A stretch of DNA of 64,000 bases from Luscinia megarhynchos (Eukaryota > Chordata > Aves > Passeriformes > Turdidae): contig CM067572.1 in the NCBI GenBank assembly GCA_034336665.1, positions 117,786-181,785 of the forward strand, written 5' to 3'. Of the stretch, positions 10,801-58,950 are shown piece after piece (the stretch's first letter is position 1; every line of letters begins with the position of its first letter). The notes below the pieces were generated by a model that was given only the letters and a program-made list of their open reading frames with translations, was not told the DNA's origin and ran no database searches. A program made the position numbers and the translations under genes.

Positions 10801-12975
10801 GTGACAGGACAAGATAATGGCTTTAAACGGAGAGTGGGTTTAGATCAAGTATTAGGGAAACATCCTTCCCTGTGAGGGTGGTGAGGCACTGGCACAGGCT
10901 GCTCAGAGAAGCTGTGGCTGTCCCTGGATCCCTGGAAGTGTTTGAGGCCAGGCTGGACAGGGCTTGGAGCAGCCTGGACAGTGGGAGGGTCCCTGACCAT
11001 GGCAGGTGTATTGGAATGAGATGATCTTTCAGGCCCCTTCCAACCCAAACCATTCTGTGATTCTATGATTATATTGAAATTTAAAATAATTACTACTGCT
11101 AATATTATACAATATAATAATAATAAAAAATATAATCTATGTATAATTTTATTTTGGCTATGGCATTTGGTAGCTGCTTGTTCCTCGTGCTCTGCAACTC
11201 AAACACGTTTGCTGTCATGTATATTTGTCACTCAACCCCAGCAATCCCACTGCTCAGGCCAAAGCATAATTTCATGACTTGTGTTGACAATTTAGTTTTG
11301 ACTACAATGTACTTCCTTGTTCCCAACTGCACTTTGAGATACTGGATTACATGCCCTGATCACAGTCCCCTGACCACTCTCTCACACAAAAAGTGCTGTG
11401 GTCAAGCAAAAGCAGCAAAAATGCCCCTGACAGAACGCTGGAACAGATAAAACTTATTTGGCACACGCTTGGGTAAGACCTTTTCTTCCCGAAACACTCA
11501 AAATGGTTCAATTGTATCAAACACATGCTTGTCTCCAATTGCTCCCTTCTAACGCCTTGTTTTTTTCAAACCACTTGCTTCAAGTTATCTAGAAACTAAC
11601 TGAAGTCGATGTCTGGATGAGTAGCCCCAGTGCGACAACGGGAATTTGCTGCAGTGAGCACAGCAGCCCGTGTCACAGCAGCGCCAACCTCAGCGCCGGC
11701 AGAGTTAATATATCCTTCTTCCTAAGGCTTTTCCTCTCCTGCAGGGACTACCTCGGTGACCACTCGCTGTGGAGCGAGTGCGAGCGGCCGGCGCACATCG
11801 TGCCGTGGCACCTGAGCCTGTTCTCGCTGCTGCTGGCGATGAGCGGGCTGCAGGCGGGGCTGTGCGCCGTGCAGGCGCTGAACGGGCTCTTGGGGACGCT
11901 CTGCGGGGACTGCCGCGGCTGCTGCGGGGTGAGCAGAGACCCTCCCTCCCTCCCTCCTCCCGCGGCTCCTGCCGGGCGCGCTCCTGCAGCCGGCCGCCCG
12001 AAACGCCGCCGCCCTCCCTCAGCCCCGCCGCCCTCCCCTCAGCCCCCGCCGCCCCGATTTCTGCCCGCTGCCCACCGCCCTCCCTCAGCCCCGCCGCCCT
12101 TCCCCTCAGCCCCGCCGCCCTCCCCTCAGCCCCCGCCGCCCCGATTTCTGCCCACCGCCCTCCCTCAGCCCCCGCCGCCCTCCCTCAGCCCCACCGCCCC
12201 GACTTCTGCCCGCTGCCCCGATTTCTGCCCGCTGCCCACCGCCCTCCCTCAGCCCCGCCGCCCTCCCTCAGCCCCGCCGCCCCGATTTCTGCCCGCTGCC
12301 CACCGCCCTCCCTCAGCCCCGCCGCCCTCCCCTCAGCCCCCGCAGTCCCGACTTCTGCCCGCTGCCCACCGCCCTCCCTCAGCCCCGCCGCCCTCCCTCA
12401 GCCCCGCTGCCCCGATTTCTGCCCGCTGCCCTTCCCTCAGCCCCGCCGCCCCGATTTCTGCCCGCTGCCCCGATTTCGCCCGCTGCCCACCGCCCTCCCT
12501 CAGCCCCCGCCGCCCTCCCTCAGCCCCACCGCCCCGATTTCTGCCCGCTGCCCACCGCCCACCCTCAGCCCCGCCGCCCTCCCTCAGCCCCGCTGCCCCG
12601 ATTTCTGCCCGCTGCCCTTCCCTCAGCCCCCACCGCCCCTCCCTCAGCCCCGCTGCCCTCCCTCAGCCCCACCGCCCTTCCCTCAGCCCCCACCGCCCCG
12701 ATTTCTGCCCGCTGCCCTCCCTCAGCCCCGCTGCCCTCCCTCAGCCCCACCGCCCTTCCCTCAGCCCCCACTGCCCCCGATTTCTGCCCGCTGCCCTCCC
12801 TCAGCCCCGCCGCCCTCCCTCAGCCCCACCGCCCACCCTCAGCCCCGCTGCCCCGATTTCTGCCCGCTGCCCACCGCCCGCTGCGCCAGCGAGGAACGCC
12901 GGCCTCCGAACGCCGCCGCGTGAAACCACCCCGTGCTTTGTTTGCTTTGTTTTGCAGGGGGACGGAACTGTCTAA
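7646..12975 (+). CDS. TM4SF4: TM4SF4, transmembrane 4 L6 family member 4 (five coding exons)
   Basis: Four-pass membrane protein of the L6 family (not a true tetraspanin), known in mammals from liver and intestine. Coding exons 7646-7819, 8044-8133, 9618-9751, 11745-11928 and 12958-12975 join to 600 bases, 199 residues plus TAA; the human protein is about 202. Every junction is GT-AG and in frame. The N-terminus MCTGGCAKCLG is the family signature. Membrane segments lie at about 9-31, 48-70, 90-114 and 155-180. The loop after segment 2 is cysteine-rich (NNDCCGCCGNQSCGKRF). The large extracellular loop has one glycosylation sequon, NWT at 125-127, and the tail ends CCGGDGTV. The start has A at -3. 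The tail is two residues shorter than I recall for human. Paralogues TM4SF1 and TM4SF18 are less likely given the GGDGxV tail and the position beside WWTR1. Convergent with WWTR1. Confidence 0.94.
7820..8043 (+). other. TM4SF4: TM4SF4 intron 1
   Basis: A 224-bp phase-0 intron with GTAAGT donor and TTTGTAG acceptor. No repeats or other features were seen. Confidence 0.9.
8044..8133 (+). CDS. TM4SF4: TM4SF4 coding exon 2
   Basis: Thirty whole codons, residues 59-88: the rest of membrane segment 2 (MIFPALVFSGLQ) and the cysteine-rich cytoplasmic loop NNDCCGCCGNQSCGKRFA. Donor GTAAGA. Confidence 0.95.
8188..8269. repeat. TGATATATAC decamer repeat
   Basis: About six copies of TGATATATAC follow a related TGTATTGTATAC stretch. 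The array starts about 55 bases after the donor of TM4SF4 exon 2. The period of ten bases matches one helical turn, which may only be coincidence. Confidence 0.9.
8588..8690 (-). mobile_element. CR1 3'-end fragment
   Basis: Reverse-strand CR1 tail: on minus it carries GAGGTTGGATTAAGTGACCT and a degraded copy of the terminal octamer near 8588. Only about 100 bases remain, so the subfamily cannot be told. The inner boundary is approximate. Confidence 0.65.
8775..8835 (+). mobile_element. CR1 3'-end fragment
   Basis: Plus-strand CR1 tail with the typical order TTGGACTTGATGATGTTTGA, TTCCAACCTAAATG, ATTCTATGA. It lies opposite in orientation to the fragment just upstream, so these are probably two separate insertions. 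Confidence 0.75.
9256..9398. repeat. G-rich short tandem repeat
   Basis: Irregular repeat built from GGGGAGCAG, GGGGAGCCCAGAG and CCCCAAAGGGGAGCAGTG blocks in TM4SF4 intron 2. The frequent GGGG runs on the transcribed RNA strand could form quadruplexes. Confidence 0.8.
9618..9751 (+). CDS. TM4SF4: TM4SF4 coding exon 3
   Basis: Codes residues 89-132 plus two bases of codon 133: membrane segment 3 and the first part of the extracellular loop (KGPKCEVKGNWTYPFKD) with the NWT glycosylation sequon. Acceptor TCATCAG, donor GTAAGA. Confidence 0.95.
9752..11744 (+). other. TM4SF4: TM4SF4 intron 3
   Basis: A 2.0-kb phase-2 intron with a CR1 copy in its middle. Its acceptor, CCTGCAG, lies just before exon 4. 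Outside the CR1 the sequence is single-copy. Confidence 0.9.
10425..11068 (+). mobile_element. CR1 LINE fragment with internal deletion
   Basis: The left part resembles the RT-coding region around GGATGGTCACACCCAGAG and GGGATCCCTCCTGGGACTGG. It then jumps near 10620 to the end of the ORF (TGGGACTGTTCAGCCTGGAG) and the 3' UTR, ending with TTCCAACCCAAACCATTCTG and ATTCTATGATT. This is the coding sense of CR1, on the same strand as TM4SF4. Many frame breaks make it inactive. The left boundary is approximate. Confidence 0.88.
11745..11928 (+). CDS. TM4SF4: TM4SF4 coding exon 4
   Basis: Completes codon 133 and codes residues 134-194: the end of the extracellular loop (SLWSECERPAHIVPWH), membrane segment 4 and the Cys-rich tail GTLCGDCRGCCG. 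The exon is much richer in GC than exons 1-3. Donor GTGAGC. Confidence 0.95.
11929..12957 (+). other. TM4SF4: TM4SF4 intron 4
   Basis: A 1.03-kb phase-0 intron, nearly all of it a C-rich tandem array. The acceptor is TTTTGCAG. Because the array has almost no stop codons, an open frame runs through from exon 4 into exon 5, but the intron model matches the family and the frame does not. Confidence 0.9.
11941..12885. repeat. C-rich tandem array filling TM4SF4 intron 4
   Basis: Irregular array of CCGCCCTCCCTCAGCCC blocks mixed with CCCCGATTTCTGCCCGCTG blocks, with higher-order groupings of both. The plus strand is almost free of G runs and full of C runs; the minus strand is full of GGG runs. 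Both strands have quadruplex or i-motif potential. Confidence 0.95.
12958..12975 (+). CDS. TM4SF4: TM4SF4 coding exon 5 (last five codons)
   Basis: Codes GDGTV and stop TAA in phase 0, matching the family ending GDGxV. The exon continues as 3' UTR to about 13160. Confidence 0.92.
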   Translation, partial: GDGTV

Positions 12976-13160
12976 CTGCGATGGAGCACTGCGGAGAGCT
13001 CTCCCGGCCCGGAGGATCCCGAGCATCCCGCGGGCAGCCCTCGCCTGCCCCGGCACTGCTGAGAGCGCAGAGCTCTCCCTCCCTCCAGCGCTGCGGAGCC
13101 CCGGCGCCCTTCCCAGCCCTCCTGAGGTCCTCAGCGGGGAATAAAATGAGCGAAATACAA
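12976..13160 (+). other. TM4SF4: TM4SF4 3' UTR
   Basis: Short GC-rich 3' UTR from the TAA to the expected cleavage point about 15-20 bases after AATAAA. The end is inferred from the signal only. Confidence 0.7.
13140..13145 (+). terminator. TM4SF4: TM4SF4 polyadenylation signal
   Basis: AATAAA, 165 bases after the TM4SF4 stop codon. It is the first canonical signal downstream and sits where GC-rich gene sequence gives way to AT-rich DNA. Confidence 0.8.
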
Positions 13161-15500
13161 CTCTCACATTCAGATTTACTTTTGTAAAACAGCTCCCATT
13201 CAAAAAGAGGGTGTTCTCAGACAAAACACAATTTCGGGTTACAATTTTTATTGAGGTCAGTTAGGTAGCTTGTAACTCCTCAAAGCTTCCAATCTATACC
13301 TGGGTGCAAATGCTGTCTATTAAACTTTTTGCAGAAGTTCCATTTGGCTGCATTTGCACAGTGCTATGAAAGAGACAGGAAAGACAGGAGACAGCTAGCT
13401 GAAAGGCAAAAATACCTTTTAAGAAGAACTTTTAAAATTTTAAAAGAAAAAGGCACTTCCAAAAGGAATCAAGGAGAAAATAAGAGGGATTAGAGATACT
13501 TGAGGATTCAAATCAACTAATATGCTTCTTTTAAAAAATTCTGAAACAAATTTTCAAAAACCAGCTGGCCAGGCTGGATGTCTCAATGCTTGATATTGGC
13601 TATATCTGTTCCCTAAAATTTTCCTCTTGAAATAATGACTCTGTGGCCTGTGCTTTCAGAAAATGCACTTCATGTACTGTGTATTTACACTAGGAGATGT
13701 CTGAAGAATCTAGAAGTACTTAAAAGCACTGAAAGCTCTTCAGCAATATGCAGAAATGTTGAACAGTTTGATATAGGTACTGAGAACTGTGGTGTACAAG
13801 ATGAAAAATTGCAAAAAAAACCTCTTCAGAAACAGCTGTCTGTCCCACCTGTTCTACTGCATTGCCCAGGAATTTGAGGGTCCCCTTTATTTCAAACACA
13901 CTGTGCAACCATCCCACTTCTGTTCTTTCATCTGTGGTGAGCAGCTGTCCTGCACCACGTCTTGGATTTGTCATTTGATTTATTTGAAGCTTTTGGGAAC
14001 AAGGAATGTCTCTCATCAGCGTTCAACAAAGGGATGGGTGGCTGCAGAGTACAGCTTTGATATACCAATAAACAGAGCACAGAAATCCTTGTGGGAGATG
14101 GGATAAGAAATACCAGGCAGCAAGCTACGACACCTAAAACCAAAACCAAGGAGATCCTGCATCTGAGACACCAGGGTACACGATGGCTTTCCAACAGGAG
14201 CTCATGTACAGCAGATTCTGACACAAGGGGCACACATTTCATCCTGTGATCCAGACTGCATTCACACCTTGGCCTTTGGGTGTACTGAAAAAGGGTAAAC
14301 GAGGCAGAGCCAGCAGGCCAGCTGAACTCACACTTCAAAGTGCCAACAATGGGGTTCCCGAATTTATTCAGTTAAAGCAAACACCTGAGGCTCTCCCCTA
14401 ACACTTAATTTCAATCAAATCACATCTGCAGTGTCAATTCTGCAGTAACTGGAGATTGTTCTGTGTTTTTACTGCACAAAGCACCCAGTAAAATCGAGGA
14501 CAGGGACTAATCATAGATCCTCACAACAGAGAATGATGTAAAAAGCCACTGTTAATTCTGGAAAAGAAGGCACAGATAAACAGAGTGCAGTGCTATGAAG
14601 GGACAGAAGCCACAATCAGGGATAACTGAAAGTGTTAACAGACCTCAGGAGCCTGATCATCTTAAAGACATCACTGTGCTACAGTGTGTAGACATATCAA
14701 CACAAATACAGAAGTAAAAATAATAGTACCCAGGAGAAAGAATACTAGTATTCTTTGTAAAATCTCAGAAACAGCCAGGCTGGCTGAAGCTTCACTGCTG
14801 ACCCGTAGAGCCTGGCTGCTGGGTGACCAGGCTGCTGAGAGCATTGCACGGCCCTGTTTTAGCTGAGCTGTCCTAAAAGGGAACACACTGGTTATTTAAC
14901 AACTCCGATTGCAACACGGGGACTGCACACATGATTTTGAGCACTTCAGCAGGGCAAACTTGGCTCAGCCCCTGCACAGCTGAACCATATACAGTTAGCT
15001 CTCTTTTCTGATTGTCTTCAATTAATAGACTGCAGAAAAGAGACACATTAACCCCAGGACAGGGTCACCTCTCGGGAATGATGCACTAACTGGAGACCCT
15101 CTGCAAAAGGTTCATCTCTGAGGGAGAGGAGTAACATACACAGTGTTGAAAAAACGGTTTGCTCAGCCCAGAACAAGGGGTGTTTTCTCACAGCATTCCA
15201 GTCCTGAATTCCTCACCTGTCTCCAGTTCAGCTTTAGCTCCCCCCCAAGGACTGTGCACTGCCCCGGTGGAACCAGCTGCAAGGCAAGCAATGCCAAATT
15301 CAGCTGGCACAGGCTGGCAAGGCTGACTTCTCCCATGACACTGACATGGGTGGGCTCTTTGCCCCCATATTTTAATTCAAATGTATATTGAATTGATATA
15401 CATATTGAATATGTATATACATACAAGAATAATTGACCATACAATATAAAACTGGATCTTTTAATTCAAAATGTATGCCTTTTCCACAGAATAGTATGTC
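13161..15500. other. gap between the convergent TM4SF4 and WWTR1 genes
   Basis: AT-rich single-copy sequence. Short open frames show no family resemblance. The right limit depends on where the WWTR1 transcript ends, which the sequence does not settle. Confidence 0.5.
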
Positions 15501-16455
15501 TGCACCTTTATTCTAAGCAGAGTTGTACAGTTCCCTGGAAAGTCCATATAAAACCCTCAAACCCACTCCTTCCCCTAAAGAAATGATTTTAAAAAACCGA
15601 TATGCATCCAAAATCTTTCAAGTTCATTTGTATTTTTTCATGTAAAAGACCAAAGAAATAATTAAAAAAACAAACAAACAAAACAGAATCAAACCCAGGA
15701 TACAACAGTTTGATCTGATTGCCTCTAATACAATATATTGCAAGGTACTAAAAATTAAAAACAAATGTTCACACAAGTCATATAAAAAAATGTAAAAGGA
15801 AATAAAATAGTTAAAGAACTAGCATGTACATGGATGTATGTATTAGGAAACAAGTTTATTTGGACAACCACCCAAATTTTTCTGTAATTAAAATATAGAT
15901 TTAAATCCTTCCCTTCCTCCAAACCCAATCCCTCCCCAAGTTACATTCTAACAGTATTACCAGAATACAAACTGTAGTTAACCATGTCCCACTGCTTCTG
16001 TATCACCAAGACTTACATATGGCCCCTCAGGGATGGCCACAGCAAAACTGTCCACCTGGCACATTGGTTGTACTCACACTACAAGCAGACAGTTACAATT
16101 TAGTACAGTAAATGCTCAAAACCTGAAATAGTACAGTGAAATATTGTCAACAATAAATTTATTTTCATATTACATATGCTTTGAATACTGAAAAGTTCTG
16201 CCATAAGCCTGTTTAAAGCCAGAAACCTTTTTAAAAATATAACTTTGAAAAACGGATTTTATTGTCATTGCACTTCGTTGGATACATTATCTTCATAATA
16301 AAAATTAAAAGCTGACAGTGTAAAGAATCACTTTTCATTTAACCAAGATTTGTTTCAAGACTGAGTAAAGCTCTAACCCAAGACTCTGGCAGCTGTTTCA
16401 GCCTGAAGTGCTGCTGCACACAGCACCCTCCTGTTCCAGACCTGCTGCTGGAAGT

Positions 16456-16507
16456 GGCACAGAAACACAGAAACACAGAAACACAGAAACACAGAAACAC
16501 AGAAACA
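16456..16507. repeat. ACAGAAAC octamer repeat
   Basis: Six near-perfect copies of the 8-base unit AGAAACAC, in the probable distal 3' UTR of WWTR1 about 360 bases from the 28-bp array. Confidence 0.9.
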
Positions 16508-16863
16508 GGGCTTTACCCTTCCGTGGCCTCTGCACCACGACACTCAACCACCAGAAACACAAATACAAAAGGAACCAAGCTTGCAGCTTCACAATTCTGA
16601 GAAATGCCTGGTGTGATTTCTCCAGACAACTGCATTAGTTCTCCCTGCAGGAAGAGCAGCCTCAGGCAGGGATCAGAGCTCAGATCAGCTGAGAGCCCAG
16701 CCTGCCAGAACTCCTGTAGTGACAAACTGGCATCTTCATGGGGCAGAGGAACAGCCAGGGAACAACTGCATCCTCCACACACGAGCTGCTGCTGGGCACT
16801 GCCAGCTGGAGCACAGCACAGCAGGTCCACAGACCGTGGCTCATTCCAGCAGCACACTCCCTG

Positions 16864-17948
16864 TGCCAGCCGAGCAGAACATCTGCTCCTGTGCCACCTG
16901 AGCAGAACATCTGCTCCTGTGCCAGCTGAGCTGCAAATCTGCTCCTGTGCCAGCTGAGCTGTAGAACATCTGCTCCTGTGCCAGCTGAGCAGAACATCTG
17001 CTCCTGTGCCACCTGAGCAGTAAATCTGCTCTTGTGCCACCTGAGCTGTACATCTGCTCCTGTGCCACCTGAGCTGTAAATCTGCTCCTGTGCCACCTGA
17101 GCAGAACATCTGCTCCTGTGCCAGCTGAGCTGTACATCTGCTCCTGTGCCAGCTGAGCAGTAAATCTGCTCCTGTGCCACCTGAGCAGAACATCTGCTCC
17201 TGTGCCTCCTGAGCAGTAAATCTGCTCCTGTGCCACCTGAGCAGAACATCTGCTCCTGTGCCAGCTGAGCAGTAAATCTGCTCCTGTGCCAGCTGAGCAG
17301 AACATCTGCTCCTGTGCCACCTGAGCAGAACATCTGCTCCTGTGCCACCTGAGCTGTACATCTGCTCCTGTGCCAGCTGAGCTGTAAATCTGCTCCTGTG
17401 CCAGCTGAGCAGAACATCTGCTCCTGTGCCACCTGAGCAGTAAATCTGCTCTTGTGCCACCTGAGCTGTACATCTGCTCCTGTGCCAGCTGAGCAGTAAA
17501 TCTGCTCCTGTGCCAGCTGAGCAGAACATCTGCTCCTGTGCCAGCTGAGCAGTAAATCTGCTCCTGTGCCAGCTGAGCAGAACATCTGCTCCCTGTGCCA
17601 GCTGAGCAGTAAATCTGCTCCTGTGCCAGCTGAGCTGTAAATCTGCTCCTGTGCCAGCTGAGCAGAACATCTGCTCCCTGTGCCAGCTGAGCAGAACATC
17701 TGCTCCTGTGCCACCTGAGCAGAACATCTGCTCCTGTGCCAGCTGAGCAGAACATCTGCTCCTGTGCCAGCTGAGCTGTAAATCTGCTCCTGTGCCAGCT
17801 GAGCAGAACATCTGCTCCTGTGCCAGCTGAGCAGAACATCTGCTCCCTGTGCCAGCTGAGCTGTAAATCTGCTCCTGTGCCAGCTGAGCTGTAAATCTGC
17901 TCCTGTGCCACCTGATCAGAACATCTGCTCCCTGTGCCAGCTGAGCAG
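16864..17948. repeat. 28-bp minisatellite, about 38 copies
   Basis: The unit contains TCTGCTCCTGTGCCAGCTG followed by a variable part: AGCAGAACA, AGCAGTAAA, AGCTGTAAA or AGCTGTACA. A few copies have an extra C (CTCCCTG), and some read CCACCTG instead of CCAGCTG. On the minus strand (the WWTR1 sense) it has no stop codons, so three overlapping frames of 344-504 codons stay open; these are repeat artefacts. Confidence 0.96.
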
Positions 17949-19965
17949 CGCTGCCATGGCCCCTGAGCTGGACAGAACATCTCCAGCTCACTACCCCTGG
18001 TACTAAAGAACAGAGCCTTGGGACCATCTGCTTTTCATTTAGGCTGACAACCTGAAGGAATCCTTGAAAGAGAGAGATTAAAACTGATTACAGTCATATT
18101 GGTCAGCCCTGCCCGGTCCCCTGTTTACTGAGAAGAAATTTACACTATCTCAACAGTTAGCAAAACTAGCAAGAATAAAAAAAACCAACCCAACTAATAA
18201 CCCCTCAGAAGAATAAAAGAAACACAATGCCCATTCAGTGATAAAATTCTGTGCAGACACAACTCTGCTGTTACATCTCTTTTTTTTTATTTAAAAACAA
18301 AAAAAAACATTTTTAAAAAGCTACATTTTGCTATGCAATAAATTTTCACAAGCATAGGTCTTTGCCTGACATCTCTTTTTTCAAAATTTCAGTGTGTGTG
18401 CTTTTTATTTTCCTTCCTGTGACACCACGTGCACTTAGCAGTTCCTCAGGGACATGGTCATTCCCTGTTGAGTGCTTCTGTTTTGTTTTTCACTGAACAC
18501 CAGACTCATTTGCTATAAATCCTTCTCAGCAAGGATCTACATTTATTACCTCATCATTCATCTTCCAAATCCACTCTGTATTCCCACCACTTCATCACTG
18601 ACCTTTTCACCTACCTCCACCCAACCAGATGGAAAAAAGTCTTCAGGGGTCAATACTCTGCCACATCAGTAAGATCTTTTAAGTGTTATCAGACCTGGCA
18701 AACACACATTTACACTTAGTGCTACATCTCTTCTTCTCTTTACAAAGCCTGGATTAAGCTTAGAGAAAAGTTATAATGCCTTTCATAAAATTACCTATTT
18801 TTCGATACAAAATGCTTAAATCCATTAATTATAAATAAGATAATTTCTAAACATTTAAGAATATTCAGGACTTCATTTGTACTTCAGGGGAACTGCAGGC
18901 TTAATGTTCTTGATGTCTCCTCAGTCCCAAACCTCTGCTAAGGAAGTTTTGTAGGATATCTGACACAAAACCACACAGCACATGCCTGGTGTGCTGTGCA
19001 CCAGTTATGGCAAGTGAAAGACATAAAACTAAGCAGCTTTACCAGGTGAGTCCCAGTGCTGCTTCAGCAGTGCCCTGATAAAGTTCCCGTTTTTTTTCAT
19101 GTATACAACTACATGTATTTTGACACTGTCAGTTAAAAACATCACTGAAAACAGTATGAGGAAGGTTGCTCTCCCCCTTTATATGACACTAACAAGTTGT
19201 GCCATATTTTCCAGAACTGATTTTAAAAGAATATTTTTGCACTTAAGATACTTGCCACAGATTTTATATATATAAAAAATTGCTTGTTCATGTGTTAAGT
19301 TACAAAACTGTAGTGCTTAATATAATAACCTAAAAAAATCTAAGAATTTTTAAAAAATGCTTGTTTATAATACATTTCTTTGTTTTTAAAAGGCAACAGT
19401 CAGTACCAGCCTGGTTTATTTTGTAACAATATTGTAGTGTAAAAATGTTGCTAAACAATTCTGGTACTTTGAGATTGGAAGCAATTAATTTCTGAAAACC
19501 ATAGAGTAATTTACTGAAAAAAGAAACAGCTATATTAGTGTTTGTGCCTTCACAGATATATAATGGGAATTATTATGCTTGCTATGGATCAGATTTGACC
19601 TGTATTCCATACAGAACAGTTAGTTAGTTACTAACAACTAAAAAAGATTTTCAAGGCTTAAGTAAGTTGATTTTAAAAAAGCTTCTGATAGTATTGTCAT
19701 AAACAAAATAAAAAAACTGCTCTCATGTCCTGATGCTTTGCACTTTTTTTAAACCAAGTGACCTAGGAGTCAGCTTCCTCTGATTCACAAAGGGTCTGTG
19801 ATGCCAATCAGTGCCCAGGAGAGCAGTCAGGGATATGCACAAGCATCAGCCACTTCCTGTCCTAAAAGTGAAGTGTTTCTGCCTGCTTTGAAAAGGTAGA
19901 AAAGTACACAGATGTGTAAAGTGGTATGGGGTTCTTTTTTAAGGACTATATATCCATGTATGTAT

Positions 19966-20026
19966 TTTTTATATATATATAAATATATGTGTGTATATAT
20001 ATATATATATAAAATATATATTTTAT
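19966..20026. repeat. TA-rich microsatellite
   Basis: TATATA runs with a short TGTGTG interruption, about 160-215 bases after the WWTR1 stop codon and therefore in the proximal 3' UTR. In RNA this would be a long AU stem or AU-rich element. Confidence 0.85.
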
Positions 20027-20182
20027 ACTTAAATTAGTATAAAAAATCCAGACAGATATTAAACTGACCATAAAGATGATGCAACAAAAGTCCATAAGGC
20101 AGTATGTTTATCTCTTGGGGCTATTCAGATATTCTGTGCCTGGCAATCTGCATTGGCCTGCAGGCCCCAGGGGCACTGGAGA

Positions 20183-58608
<38,426 letters not shown>

Positions 58609-58950
58609 GGCGCGCTGCGGCCGGGGCCGGGGCCGGGGCCGGGCTCGCGGCTCGCAGGAGCGGCCCGGCCGGAGCGCAGCGGGCGCTGCTCTGCGGCCCC
58701 GGCAGCCGCCGGCGTCCCGGGCGGGCGGGGCGGCCCCGGCGGCGGCGGGACGGGACGGGACGGGGCAGTGCCGGCGGCTCGGGCCGGCCCCGCCCGCGGT
58801 TATGCAACCGCCGCGGAAAGTTTGGGCACGGGCCGCCCCCAGGCAGCGCAGCCCGCCCCGCCCGCCCCCCGCGCCCGTCCCGCGGAGCCTCCGGGCGCTC
58901 GTCTGCCGCCCAACGGGCTTCGCTCCAACGCCGTTGTTCAGAAAGGCAAT

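Larger units (their letters stand above)
15507..20182 (-). other. WWTR1: probable WWTR1 3' UTR
   Basis: AT-rich sequence downstream of the WWTR1 stop codon on the minus strand. Long 3' UTRs of several kilobases are known for this gene. Minus-strand AATAAA signals (TTTATT on plus) occur at, for example, 18404-18409, 16258-16263, 16158-16163, 15855-15860 and 15507-15512, so several end points are possible. If a distal one is used, the 28-bp array at 16864-17948 is inside the mRNA. Confidence 0.4.

Noticed and set aside
12920..13144. Alternative TM4SF4 C-terminus read in another frame through exon 5
   Set aside because: The phase-0 junction gives GDGTV and TAA, which matches the family. The alternative would need a different donor phase that the sequence does not offer.
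16513..18027. Minus-strand open frame of 504 codons as a protein gene
   Set aside because: It is the translation of the 28-bp minisatellite. Three overlapping frames show the same period, and it lies downstream of the WWTR1 stop codon.
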